A stretch of DNA of 64,000 nt from NCBI RefSeq assembly GCF_001640025.1, contig NC_031671.1:1550001-1614000 (forward strand). The letters run 5' to 3'. A program made the translations under genes and the position numbers. Shown here piece by piece: positions 55,309 through 64,000 of this stretch (within the stretch, counting starts at the first letter, position 1; each line of letters begins with the position of its first letter). The notes beneath the pieces were generated by a model. It made no database searches and was not told the DNA's origin. It saw only the letters and a program-made list of their open reading frames with translations. The DNA comes from Sugiyamaella lignohabitans (Eukaryota > Ascomycota > Dipodascomycetes > Dipodascales > Trichomonascaceae).

Positions 55309-56981
55309 TTATAGCTGGCGCAAGTCCTTCGTTTTGAACGGGAGGTCGTCCCGGATGAGGAGGTGGCCGGGGTCGTATGCAGTTTTGTAGAGGTCTGGTT
55401 CGCGGTGAGGGTGGAAAGTCGATGACTGGCGGCACTTTTTGATGATGTCGATGCCAGGAGGGTCAGTGAGCCGGAATACTCCGAAAGACGGCTGTTGGCT
55501 GGGGGCACATACAATGGCCACTGCTTCTGGGAGCATGATCTGGTACGAGTTCTGGGTGTGGAGGTCGATGGACGACATGAAACAGGTCTGAGTCGGGTGC
55601 GTATGAATCCATCCCAGCACAAACAGCTCGTTCTCGTCAATAAACTCGAACAGCGATTCCTCATTAGTGGTCGAACAGGTATCAGAAGTCGACTCCTGCT
55701 CAGGAATCACCAGATAGTTGATGAAAAAGGCGTTGCGATTCAGTTTTCCGCACAGAATACCGCATGTTTCGAGATTTCGCATGGTATTTTTCTTGGCGAT
55801 TTGCAAGAAAGTATCCTTCAATCCTCGTGGCAGAAACGTAGTTCTTAGTCCAGTACCTCCTTCAGTGGAATATCGGTTTTTGTGTTCTATAGATGGTGGT
55901 GCTGCCACAGTACTTGATGCTGTCGATGTGCCCTTAGTGTTAGAACTTATTGTACTGCTGCTGACACTTGTGGCATTATAATCTTTAGGTGGAACGGGAG
56001 GTGGACTGCCGGGAAAGGCTCCTGGAATTGATAATGGAGTCGACGAGCCTGATGGGGTAGACGAGTGGGAAAGTGACACAGTACGATCAGGAATCGTTGG
56101 ATACGACACAGTCGACCACGACCCGATTCGGTCACTGGCAGTTGAATCACCTCTCTCATTCTGGACTTTGAGTCTTCGCAAAGACGCCAAAGTCTCTAAA
56201 TACGACCTATCATCGTCATCAGGAGCTGACGAGCGGGTCGAGGGGCCAGTTGTCGACCTTGAGTCAGTCCCGAAGTGCGATCTCTGAATCGACGATGCTG
56301 CCGACAGAGCTTTCTTCTTCGCATCTTCTTTTTCTTTCAATTGAGCCTTCACTCGAGCACGCTCGAGTCTCTTTTGCTCCTTCTGTACCTTCTCATACGC
56401 CTCGACCTGCTTCTCAATGCCGTTTCGGATCTCCTCCAACCGATCCAGCGCAAACGGCACATCCCTGTCGTAGAAACTGCGCATAACAGCGCTATTCCCT
56501 GCGTCATTCACATGAGGGTGTCCTGGCAGGTCTTTAATCACTAGTCTTGCAGTTGTTAGTGGTCCATTCAGGGGTAAACGTTGATGCCTCCGGCGGCTGG
56601 GGCTCTGCCCCAGACCCCGTAGCTCCTCTCGCTGCGCTCGAGTCGTCACGCCACGTGTCCAGAACGTCTGGATCCCCTCAAAAAAGATACCAGGAACCCA
56701 CACGTAAAGACTCGAGCGCAGCGAGAGGAGCTACGGGGTCTGGGGCAGAGCCCCAGCCGCCGGAGGCACACCGGCACTTACTCGCAAAACCGCGAATACA
56801 CGACATAGGCGCCTCTGAGATCGTTGGCTTCGTAGTACGATTCGGCAGCGTGGAGACACGAGCGGGCGACATGGACCCAGCTTCGGAAGGAAACGTTTGT
56901 ATTGAAATCATAGTTCCTGCTCTCTTGCACCAGTTTTGAAATCACTGAGTCCAGGCTGGTTGTTGCGGGTTTTGCCGTCAT
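55309..56981 (-). CDS. AMSH/STAMBP-type JAMM deubiquitinase (two exons)
   Basis: Exons 56981-56782 and 56545-55309 give 478 residues. It is a zinc metalloprotease that trims Lys63-linked ubiquitin chains at endosomes, related to S. pombe Sst2. The N-terminal USP8-dimer/MIT-like helix bundle reads SFRSWVHVARSCLHAAESYY, then YVVYSRFC-E-LVIKDLPGHP across the junction. A Lys/Glu-rich coiled coil and a Ser/Pro linker with SPPPVPPK follow. The C-terminal JAMM domain has the glutamate in LETCGILCGKL and the H-x-H-x10-D motif in GWIHTHPTQTCFMSSID. The frame upstream reaches only a GTG, so the ATG of MTAKPATTSL is used. The exon 2 frame also stays open through the intronic repeat, a source of misannotation. 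Confidence 0.92.
56546..56781 (-). other. AMSH gene intron carrying repeat E25
   Basis: Donor TGCGA|GTAAGT, branch box CCACTAAC, acceptor ACTGCAAG; 236 nt, phase 2. The repeat covers 182 of the 236 nt. Confidence 0.9.
56586..56767. repeat. GC hairpin repeat E25 (complete, in AMSH intron)
   Basis: Both arms are of the same type: CTCTCGCTGCGCTCGAG on the left and CTCGAGCGCAGCGAG on the right, giving a nearly perfect 60 bp inverted repeat. First stems TGGGGC-TCT-GCCCCA and TGGGGC-AGA-GCCCCA. Confidence 0.93.
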
Positions 56982-57827
56982 AGCTGTTCCAGAAATCGGG
57001 TCGATTTGACAGCCGCTGGGGTTTTGTTTGTTCGGATGTGTCTGTGGCGATGTTGAAATGTTCACAATTGGGTTCTAGAAGTTTTGAAGGAGAGAATGAA
57101 TGCTAATGTTCCGTTTAATAAGCCAGCTGCTGAGTATGGAGCATGCGACGTTATCGTTCGTTATGCAGTTACCCGTTAAGGTCAACCGCCGCGCCAGTCA
57201 ACGCCGTTGCTGCAGTCAGATAACTCCCTTATCAAATCTCGATGAACTTCTGTTAAAATAAAAATAAAAATATCTGATATTTTCACGACACCAGTGCTGT
57301 CGTAACCCACTTCACGGGAAGAGAAAAACCGAAGCTTGGTCGTGGATCGACAGAGCTCACTCGGTTGAAGGGACTGGGAAGGAAAAAATACTGATGGTGG
57401 GTCCTTCCGCTCGTCAGACGAACGCTATTGGTCTTTTTCGGACGAGAGAATGGCCGAATGGCGTGGAAGGAGAAGTTGGAACTTTTAGGGAGAGGGTTTT
57501 GCCTCCGGCGGCTGGGGCTCCGCCCCAGACCCTGGTTGTGCTCCGCTTCGCGGAGCTTGCAGGGGTCTCGGAGTCGTTTGTTAGGGCTAGAGGAGTGGTT
57601 AAAATGGATTTGGACTCGGAAAAGTCCGGAATTGTGAGGTGTTGGGGAATTCGCCAGGGTCCTGATCTGCCAGATCTGCTGTAAGAAGCAGGGGGAGGGG
57701 TGCTAAGAGCGGGGGATTGTCCCCCCTGAGTTCAGCCGCGCTTGGGAGATCGATATATAAGCTGGCCTGATGGTGGATGTCGTTCTTTCTCCTGACACAT
57801 TCCACAAGATAATCAGAACAAACCATT
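56982..57827. promoter_or_regulatory. Divergent promoter region AMSH/OTU1 with repeat E26
   Basis: 846 bp. A TATA-like ATATATAAG near 57751 precedes OTU1 by about 75 bp. Repeat arm E26 lies in the middle. No further gene. Confidence 0.5.
57501..57557 (+). repeat. GC hairpin repeat E26 (single left arm)
   Basis: GCCTCCGGCGGC, stem TGGGGC-TCC-GCCCCA, GACCCTGGTTGT, second stem GCTCCGC-TTC-GCGGAGC. Shares this second-stem variant only with E27. Confidence 0.92.
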
Positions 57828-58829
57828 ATGAGATTAAAAGTGCGGTTAGAGAGTGGTGCCCAGGTGCTATCATTGACCACGAAACCCGATGCTGACCTGA
57901 CTGTACAGGATTTACTCGATTCGCTGAAAGAATTGGCGCCTTCTGTGTCTGAGATAAGAGCAGGCTATCCACCAAAACCCATTGATTTACAATCCGAATC
58001 CGGGGTTCAGGCCACTTTATTTTCAGTGGGAATTAAAAATGGTGAGCAATTGGTGGTAAACACCTCTACAGGATCAGGTTCTGTTAGCCAAGCTCCACCA
58101 TCGTCACATCCTGGTACTGCATCTGTAGCAAGTTCATCTACAACGAGGAATAGTAATAAGAAGTCCGAGGTCGATAACAGAGATCCAGATCGGTTGACCG
58201 TACCGATAGGTAATGGATCTTACTTGCGGCTGAGGGTCATGGAAGATGACAATTCGTGTATGTTCAGAGCAGTTGGTTATGCATTTATGAGGAGTCTGGA
58301 CTCGATGTTTGAACTGAGAAATATCGTAGCAGAGGCAATTCGAAACGATCCTTTTGAGTACAATGATGCTATATTAGGGAGAAAGTCGACAGAATATATT
58401 AATTGGATTCTACAACAAAATAGCTGGGGTGGTGCAATCGAACTAGATATATTATCCAAGCACTTTGATGTCACGATCTGCTCGTTAGATGTGTCCACTG
58501 GACGAGTCGATCATTTCAATCCTGGCAAAGGCCAATTTATTATCGTTATCTACAGCGGAATTCACTATGATACAGTGGCCATGAGTCCTTTTGTCGAGGA
58601 TCAGGGTACTGATGAGCTTGATACTACGGTATTCACTGCTGATGAGGAGGGTGCACGGGTGCTCGACGCACTGTCAATACTCGGTGCAAGACTGAAAGAA
58701 CTTCATTATTATACAGATACAGCAGGATTCAGTCTAAGGTGCAAAGTTTGTAATACAGTCGTCAAAGGTGAAAAGGGGGCCACTAAACACGCAGAGTCGA
58801 CTGGCCATGTTGATTTCGGTGAAGTCTGA
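57828..58829 (+). CDS. OTU1: OTU-domain deubiquitinase OTU1
   Basis: A 333-residue cysteine protease that works with Cdc48/p97 in ER-associated degradation. An N-terminal UBX-like domain covers residues 1-78 (MRLKVRLESGAQVLSL). A Ser-rich linker leads to the OTU domain from about 130: catalytic C144 in EDDNSCMFRAVGYAF, and H246 in YSGIHYDTVAM. The C-terminal C2H2 finger is RCKVCNTVVKGEKGATKHAE followed by STGHVDF. Length and domain order match yeast Otu1 and human YOD1. Start is the first ATG and gives the complete UBX-like domain. Confidence 0.95.
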   Translation: MRLKVRLESGAQVLSLTTKPDADLTVQDLLDSLKELAPSVSEIRAGYPPKPIDLQSESGVQATLFSVGIKNGEQLVVNTSTGSGSVSQAPPSSHPGTASVASSSTTRNSNKKSEVDNRDPDRLTVPIGNGSYLRLRVMEDDNSCMFRAVGYAFMRSLDSMFELRNIVAEAIRNDPFEYNDAILGRKSTEYINWILQQNSWGGAIELDILSKHFDVTICSLDVSTGRVDHFNPGKGQFIIVIYSGIHYDTVAMSPFVEDQGTDELDTTVFTADEEGARVLDALSILGARLKELHYYTDTAGFSLRCKVCNTVVKGEKGATKHAESTGHVDFGEV

Positions 58830-59144
58830 TTGATCTCGTCTTACAAATATATTATTTTGCACAGTATCAGCCTGGGAGAAATCTATTACAACAGACTGAA
58901 TCCACAACCGAACATACGACTTTTTGTCATTGCAATTTCAACATCGGTCATTAGCCGATATGGCTGATCCGGTACCCAGACGCATGGAACTCATCTAATC
59001 CAATTAAATATGTATATTATGCAATGATAAATAATAAATTAAACTGCCAAGTCTGCGTTTGCTTTTTGTTTCGGTTCAAATCAGTCTGCGAGAATCATAA
59101 CATGACTGAGATCGACTGATGGTATTTTAGCAAATTAAGCAGAT
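58830..59144. other. OTU1/BUD20 convergent spacer
   Basis: 315 bp of AT-rich sequence between two stop codons. No repeat copy and nothing else recognised. Confidence 0.5.
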
Positions 59145-59600
59145 CTAAACTTGATTTTCCTGAGGGGGCACTTCTCCATCGTCGACCATATCAGCGAGAC
59201 CATCGTCTAATTCTTTCACAGAAACCGGTTTAGTCAGAATATCTTTAACCATTTCCTCGTCTTTAATAGTCTGTTGGAGCTCCTTCTTCTTCAAGAACTT
59301 GGCAACATCAGCACCAGCAGCGGCATCTGCCTCCTCTTTCGTATAAGGACCAGCTCTGATATCCTTCAGACGTCTCTTGTGGACCTTGCCACGAGTGTGT
59401 GTGGTCTTAGCATGTTCCGTTTCAAAGTACTTGGCACATGGAATGCAGTAAAACTGGCCCAAACCAGGCTTCGTCTCGTCGTACTCCTGGACCTCTAAAG
59501 ACTTGATACTCTTCTCACTGCTCAAATCGTCGTGCAGGATCTGGTCCAGGTCCCTGGTATACCGCTTGGTCTTATATCTCATCACCGAGTATCGCCCCAT
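59145..59600 (-). CDS. BUD20: Pre-60S shuttling factor BUD20
   Basis: A 151-residue C2H2 zinc-finger protein that binds pre-60S ribosomal particles and aids their export. MGRYSVMRYKTKRYTRDLDQ and ETKPGLGQFYCIPCAKYFET are diagnostic. The finger has C-x2-C then H-x5-H in TTHTRGKVHKRR, followed by PYTKEEADAAAG. The frame is open 25 codons upstream, but the family starts at MGRYSV. A CCCTAAC box about 95 bp upstream on the same strand hints at a 5'UTR intron that would include repeat E27; no donor was confirmed. Confidence 0.95.
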   Translation of the reverse strand: MGRYSVMRYKTKRYTRDLDQILHDDLSSEKSIKSLEVQEYDETKPGLGQFYCIPCAKYFETEHAKTTHTRGKVHKRRLKDIRAGPYTKEEADAAAGADVAKFLKKKELQQTIKDEEMVKDILTKPVSVKELDDGLADMVDDGEVPPQENQV

Positions 59601-59711
59601 TTTGAACTGTTTTTTTTGTATATAATAACTCAGAGTTACAAGTTCAAAAAAAAATATCGACCTGCATCTTATCATTTTGCATTGCAGGTTAGGGTCTGTT
59701 CAGCCCTGCCT

Positions 59712-59847
59712 GCCTCCGGCGGCTGGGGCTCCGCCCCAGACCCTGGTTGTGCTCCGCTTCGCGGAGCGGCTGGGACCGTCGACGAGACGACTCGAGCGAA
59801 GCGAGAGGAGCCACGGGGTCTGGGGCAGAGCCCCAGCCGCCGGAGGC
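59712..59847. repeat. GC hairpin repeat E27 (complete)
   Basis: Left arm GCTCCGC-TTC-GCGGAGC, loop GGCTGGGACCGTCGACGAG, right arm CTCGAGCGAAGCGAG with TGGGGC-AGA-GCCCCA. Lies between BUD20 and the divergent gene at 60 kb. Confidence 0.93.
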
Positions 59848-59981
59848 AGGTGCCCCGGTATTCTGAGGTGTGTCGGTATTATTCTAGTATCGGGGATGGA
59901 CATGTAGTGATCTGCCGACGGAGATTGATTGACCAGAACCGGAATTATGTATACAGTGAGAGGAAGTTTGATGAGCAGGGT

Positions 59982-61343
59982 ATGAGGAGTAGTCAGTTGG
60001 AAGAAAAAGAGGAGCGTCTCCAGCTGCTGAGCGCCATTCAGTATCATTTGCTGGGTCATGGCGACTGTGACTGCCATTCAGTGAACAGTTTTGGTCCGGG
60101 GTTTGACGCTTCTGGCGGGAGGTTGGTGGCTGTAGAACACAGAATATCCGGCAAGCCATTGAGTGGTTCGACGTTGAACCAAGGCAGTGAGCCTGTGGAA
60201 GTTTCTGTGACATTCTTTAACAGTTCTGGATTGAAAGTAGGCCAATTGATGGTTGAAAGTAGACTGGTTTATGCGCTCGGATCAGGGCATTTCGCATTGG
60301 ATCTGGATGCTGGAGATCTTTGGGCTGGCAAGGAGTATCGAGGCTCTTATAAATGCTCAATCGCTATCAAGGTTTTGAGATCACAGGTGTCTGATTCAAC
60401 CAGATCGTGGTTTGACTGGTTGACTTCTGAGACCGCAGTTGATGACGATGAGTCGAAGTTCTATAGATTGGATATCGATATCCCAATGTCAGGAACCACG
60501 AAGAACACCCGATTTAGGGCCTCGGTTAATGGCCGGTCTGATGCCAAAGCATATACGGTTTTAGATGTAAATTTGAATCCTACTAAATTGCGACTGCCTT
60601 CAAGAGATCGCAAGAAAGGCAAAGAAAGCACTCCCAGAATCATGGCTATTGCTAGTAGCGGGTTCCAGTATTGTTTAGGAAGGACCAACGATGTTCAAAT
60701 AGAAACAAATTCTCCGGTTTGTCTTATCTGTGAAGATGTCAAATATGACATTCTTTGGGAGTTAATTTGTCATTTTTATTTTGATCATGGGTTTATAGAG
60801 GTAGAAAAGGAACCAGGGCGAGCTGAATCAGACCTCGTGACTCTAAGACTATTTCCAACCCGGGAATTTCTTGATTTGAAAATTGACCCCAGGAAAATGG
60901 ATTCTGAATTCATGCAGTCCTATCCTGAATTGTCCCAGAATACAGAGGATCTGTCTGGTCACTCAGAGGCTCAATCAAACGAATTGATAGCAACATCCCA
61001 CCAACTTGATAGTCTTGCTGAAGAGACGTCTCCTCAACCAGAATCTGTCAGTGACAACCAACCAGCTGATATAAATATTACACCAGAGACGACCAATCAG
61101 AGTGTTAAGTTGAACCGACCAGCAAGACCTCAAAGGTGGTTTACACACTATAGTGAACATGCAATGAGCCAGTGGGTCATGACCGTGGCCAAAGATCCAG
61201 ATCTCTTGGAATACGATTCAAAAAACTTTTTGCCTGAAACTGAAGTAGAACCACCTATAAAACATTCTTATATGGACGACGAAGACACGATTAGATCAGC
61301 TATTGTCGGCGTTACTACGGCATCGCCAATCATCCTAGACTGA
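59982..61343 (+). CDS. Unrecognised protein with a Suz12-like C2H2 finger; 5' end uncertain
   Basis: The frame is open from before repeat E27 to 61343. The first in-frame ATG after the repeat is at 59982 (453 residues, MRSSQLEEKEERL). The sequence between 59848 and 59982 (HVVICRRRLIDQNRNYVYSE) also looks coding, and two out-of-frame ATGs precede 59982, so an upstream exon or a repeat-damaged 5' end is likely. Features seen: a beta-rich middle part, then CLICEDVKYDILWELICHFY with D-H at the end, a C-x2-C-x13-H-x4-H unit (residues 247-269). An acidic disordered stretch and a conserved-looking RPQRWFTHYSEHAMSQWVM with AKDPDLLEYD follow. The finger recalls the Suz12 family, but I cannot confirm that. 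Confidence 0.65.
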   Translation: MRSSQLEEKEERLQLLSAIQYHLLGHGDCDCHSVNSFGPGFDASGGRLVAVEHRISGKPLSGSTLNQGSEPVEVSVTFFNSSGLKVGQLMVESRLVYALGSGHFALDLDAGDLWAGKEYRGSYKCSIAIKVLRSQVSDSTRSWFDWLTSETAVDDDESKFYRLDIDIPMSGTTKNTRFRASVNGRSDAKAYTVLDVNLNPTKLRLPSRDRKKGKESTPRIMAIASSGFQYCLGRTNDVQIETNSPVCLICEDVKYDILWELICHFYFDHGFIEVEKEPGRAESDLVTLRLFPTREFLDLKIDPRKMDSEFMQSYPELSQNTEDLSGHSEAQSNELIATSHQLDSLAEETSPQPESVSDNQPADINITPETTNQSVKLNRPARPQRWFTHYSEHAMSQWVMTVAKDPDLLEYDSKNFLPETEVEPPIKHSYMDDEDTIRSAIVGVTTASPIILD

Positions 61344-61581
61344 AATCTTTGAATCAAAGAGACAGCATTATTTATATATTTATTATGTACAACAACACAC
61401 TGTATTTTACAACCAACAACGCCAATACGAGAACTGTACCATGGGTATTGAGACAGTATATCACAGATTTTGGGCTCCCGAGAGAGACAGAGATATTTGC
61501 TAGCTTCAGCATCTCGGTAGCAACTATCTAACAAGCTACAGCATCGACATGCTCTTCCACCTCAGAGATGCATATTTACAA

Positions 61582-62292
61582 CTAATCAAAGTCATCATCA
61601 CTGTCATACCTGTTTCTGTTGAGATACCCATCTCTGTCATCGTCACCAGCCTCAATTCTCCTGTCACTCTCGTCCACAGCTCCTAGAGTGACTAGCAGTT
61701 TTCGCATATCGTCCATACTCGTAGAATTACCACCCAGCCCATTCAACGTCACATACTGTTTGACAACATCGGTATTTTTATAAACTAGAATAGTAGGGCA
61801 GTTCTCAGAGGGATACCGTTCATTGATCTGGCGAGCGTCGATCTGAACAAACTTGATTTCCGGGAACTGTTCAGAAATTCTACGAAACAGCCCGGTCAGC
61901 AGTTTCGATTGAGGTACTCCCTCATATGCAATATGAACCAGCACGAATTGGTCGTTCTTACTGGCATCAGTGATCTCCTGAGTATATTCTGGTTTCGAGA
62001 TCATCACCAAAGACCCGAACTTCTGCTTTTTAGCCATTTCCTGAATTTCAGCCATTCTCTTTTTCCTATAAATCTCGATAAACTCCTCATCCTCCAGCCC
62101 GTCTTCATCAATCTCGTCTAGCTCATCCAGCGTCTTATGCTCCAACCTATTCTCATGAGCATGTCTCACGGCCTCCTCAAGAGCCTCCTCCAACTGCGCA
62201 CTCGGCGAAGGTGGCCGCTCAGGAATCACGCCATGTGCCCGCAGAATATCATTCCACTCAGTATCTTCGTTCGGATTAACCTCCACGTTCAT
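61582..62292 (-). CDS. PLP2: Phosducin-like protein PLP2
   Basis: A 236-residue cytosolic co-chaperone of the CCT/TRiC chaperonin in actin and tubulin folding. The N-terminal motif TEWNDILRAHGVIPERPPSP is the hallmark of the PLP2/PDCL3 group. A Glu-rich helical region follows, then a thioredoxin-fold domain from about 90 (FGSLVMISKPEYTQEITDAS, FVQIDARQINERYPSENCPT) lacking the redox CXXC pair. The tail is acidic (RYDSDDDFD). It is convergent with the upstream unknown gene. Confidence 0.95.
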   Translation of the reverse strand: MNVEVNPNEDTEWNDILRAHGVIPERPPSPSAQLEEALEEAVRHAHENRLEHKTLDELDEIDEDGLEDEEFIEIYRKKRMAEIQEMAKKQKFGSLVMISKPEYTQEITDASKNDQFVLVHIAYEGVPQSKLLTGLFRRISEQFPEIKFVQIDARQINERYPSENCPTILVYKNTDVVKQYVTLNGLGGNSTSMDDMRKLLVTLGAVDESDRRIEAGDDDRDGYLNRNRYDSDDDFD

Positions 62293-62396
62293 CCTGTCAC
62301 TGCTCCTCTACAATCTCGCCCTCTCCCACTTCCACATGTCCCCTACTTCACACTATCCCCCCTTACCCTGATCCGAGCCGCACACTGTGGGGCGCT

Positions 62397-62534
62397 GCCT
62401 CCGGCGGCTGGGGCTCCGCCCCAGACCCTGGTTGCTCCTGCTTCGCAGGAGTTTTGCTGGGACCGTATACGCCCGATTCGAGCGTAGCGAGAGGAGCCGC
62501 GGGGTCTGGGGCCGCAGCCCCAGCCGCCGGAGGC
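62397..62534. repeat. GC hairpin repeat E28 (complete)
   Basis: Left arm CTCCTGC-TTC-GCAGGAG, loop GCTGGGACCGTATACGCC, right arm TTCGAGCGTAGCGAG with TGGGGCCGCAGCCCCA. Loop shared with E5, E24 and E27. Confidence 0.93.
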
Positions 62535-63240
62535 AGACCCCCCCTCGGAGACCGTGGTCGGGTGCCCGATTCTTCGGGTTAGGAGGTGGATGGGCAATCA
62601 GGGTTTGATGGAACGTCAGGGGGGTGCATGGCTGACGTGTGGAACAATGAGAAGTCGACAGGAGCAGATGAGTGCAGGAGGCTGCAGCAGGTGATGCTGG
62701 GGGAGAGGCGAGAGGCTGTTGAGCCGCGCGTTAAAGCACAAGCGACCAGCGAGATTGATTGCAGATTAGCTAATACGAACAATCGGAATCCATACCGACA
62801 GACCAACAGACAGACCGATTGATAATTTTGTTCCTCGACCGAGTGTGTGTTAAAAAGTCGCGGTGTTAACTGTGTTTGGATATTTACTTTTTTGGTACTC
62901 GATGTTTGGACTATCGATTCAATCTCTTTGATCCTTGTATTTTTATCGCTTTTTTTTGTACTTTGTGAAGGGTTTTTGTTTGATTCCGAACGGTTTGTTT
63001 CGGTCAGAGATCCGCGGGTTTGAGCTGCAGTTGTGGCGTTGATTCGAGAAGCAACGAGGGTCTTTAGATTCTGGTTCTTAATTAGTCGAGTGGTTATAGG
63101 AACTTGTTTGGAACTTGTTTGGGAATTTGGAACTAAGTTCACGTGGTTTTGAGTTTGTCACTGCTTCTTCGAGAGGTAGGTTAGTCATCCTAGTACTACC
63201 TCGGTGGTTAGTTATTCTTATCTCGAATCGTTCTTGAATT

Positions 63241-63311
63241 ATTCTCGAGTAATATTTGAGTAATATTCGAGTCATCTTCGAGTCACCTTTCGAATAATTT
63301 TCGAGTTATTT
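63241..63311. repeat. Tandem TTCGAGT(A/C)AT repeat upstream of the Zn2Cys6 gene
   Basis: Six imperfect units of 11-13 bp on the theme ATTCGAGTMAT. It ends 65 bp before the ATG, so it may be in the 5'UTR or promoter. Confidence 0.75.
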
Positions 63312-63375
63312 GAACCACTTCGTGGTACTAGTTAGTTCGTCAAGTTCGATTCACGAACAGGTGAAATTTTTGATC

Positions 63376-64000
63376 ATGCCTTCCGAGCCCGAATTCTCTC
63401 AAAAGTGGAGGAAACAGCAGGCCTGTGACCGGTGTCGTCGATTCAAGGTTCGATGTCAGTACGAGACTCCTGAGGATGTTTCGTGTATCAGGTGCACAAA
63501 AGCCGGTGCTGAATGTGCCATCACGGCAGGGGCTCATGGTCCTGGTGCTGGTGGAGCAGCTGGTTCAACACGAAAGCGAAAGAAGGCTGCTACTGAATCG
63601 ACAGCTCTGACAACTACGACATTGTCGCCAGCAGGATCCAACTCGATCAGTTGTGACGAGTGTTTTGCTCAGAAACGGCCTATTATTTCTCATGAAGAGA
63701 GATTAGACAGAATCAATCTGCTTAAAAGACGTGTAGAACTCGCCAATGAAGAGATTTCCATGCTGAAATCTCTCGACTTCCAGGGCGACAAGGGCGTTTT
63801 AATGCACACACAGCTGAAATTTCGCCAACAACAGACCAAAAAAGCCGAAGAACCACTGTCAGCTTCGTCTACAACATCGTCTCCGGTTTCTTCTTACACT
63901 AATCCTCCATCCAACTATATTGATGAACAATATTTATATGCTGCTGATACTTCCATCGGCACGAGAGTCAGCTGGCTACCACCAGTACGGGTTACTTGTT
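63376..64000 (+). CDS. Zn2Cys6 transcription factor (3' partial)
   Basis: The frame is open from the ATG to the window edge (208 codons). A fungal binuclear zinc cluster stands at the N-terminus: C17, C20, C27, C37, C40 and C47, spacing C-x2-C-x6-C-x9-C-x2-C-x6-C (ACDRCRRFKVRC then SCIRCTKAGAEC). A basic stretch RKRKK and a predicted coiled coil (LDRINLLKRRVELANEEI) follow and would give dimerisation. This is a nuclear sequence-specific regulator; its targets cannot be deduced and no ortholog is claimed. The long leader with tandem repeats suggests regulation of its own expression, which is inference. Confidence 0.88.
   Translation, partial: MPSEPEFSQKWRKQQACDRCRRFKVRCQYETPEDVSCIRCTKAGAECAITAGAHGPGAGGAAGSTRKRKKAATESTALTTTTLSPAGSNSISCDECFAQKRPIISHEERLDRINLLKRRVELANEEISMLKSLDFQGDKGVLMHTQLKFRQQQTKKAEEPLSASSTTSSPVSSYTNPPSNYIDEQYLYAADTSIGTRVSWLPPVRVTC

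Larger units (their letters stand above)
62293..63375. promoter_or_regulatory. Divergent promoter region PLP2/Zn2Cys6 regulator
   Basis: 1.08 kb. Repeat E28 lies on the PLP2 side. The regulator side has T-rich stretches and a tandem TTCGAGT repeat just upstream of the start codon. No gene seen. Confidence 0.5.

Overview
This is nuclear DNA of a budding yeast (Saccharomycotina). About 23 protein genes are visible, most uninterrupted, with a few short introns near 5' ends. Splice signals are GTAAGT-type donors and a CTAAC branch box only 6-18 bases before the acceptor AG. CTG encodes a conserved leucine in histone H4 (the RRLARRGG segment), so this is not the CTG-Ser clade. Gene content plus the Yarrowia-like short branch-to-acceptor spacing suggest an early-branching lineage such as the Trichomonascaceae (Sugiyamaella/Blastobotrys type). 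That placement is inference only.

Layout. 1-10 kb: a SYG1/XPR1-type phosphate exporter (5' end off the window), a secreted GH1 beta-glucosidase, a CMG1/GPATCH11-like G-patch protein, the NEO1 flippase and Mediator subunit MED4. 10-18 kb: a YMR090W-like NAD(P)-binding protein, a four-TM membrane protein, TIM23 and gamma-glutamyltransferase. 18-30 kb: FKS1 (beta-1,3-glucan synthase) and a GAS1-family glucanosyltransferase, divergent across a 3.9 kb spacer. 30-39 kb: PXR1, the karyopherin PSE1/KAP121 and the scavenger decapping enzyme DCS1. 39-47 kb: a C2H2 zinc-finger protein, calcineurin B (CNB1), a 3.5 kb stretch without recognisable genes, and histone H4. 49-64 kb: UBP8, eIF2A, an AMSH-type JAMM deubiquitinase, OTU1, BUD20, an unrecognised zinc-finger-like protein, PLP2 and the 5' part of a Zn2Cys6 regulator.

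The outstanding feature is a GC-rich, dispersed, palindromic repeat in 28 copies (numbered E1-E28 here). A complete copy is two inverted arms of about 60 bp around a variable loop. Each arm starts TGCCTCCGGCGGC and carries two nested hairpins: TGGGGC-loop-GCCCCA, or CCGGGC-loop-GCCCGG, followed by a second stem whose sequence varies between copies while pairing is kept. Single arms also occur. No copy interrupts a recognised conserved coding region. Seven of the eight introns I could reconstruct (FKS1 5'UTR, PSE1, DCS1, CNB1, UBP8 intron 2, eIF2A, AMSH) contain a copy. Nine more copies lie within about 125 bp downstream of a stop codon. The family therefore seems to occupy transcribed non-coding sequence. 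It resembles the double-hairpin GC clusters of fungal mitochondria, but is here in the nucleus and tied to introns and 3' flanks. I consider it the best candidate for an undescribed system in this window.

The repeats read as open in several frames and generate false ORFs and false N-terminal extensions (for example on FKS1 and the AMSH gene). The gene models below remove these by splicing or by choosing a downstream ATG.
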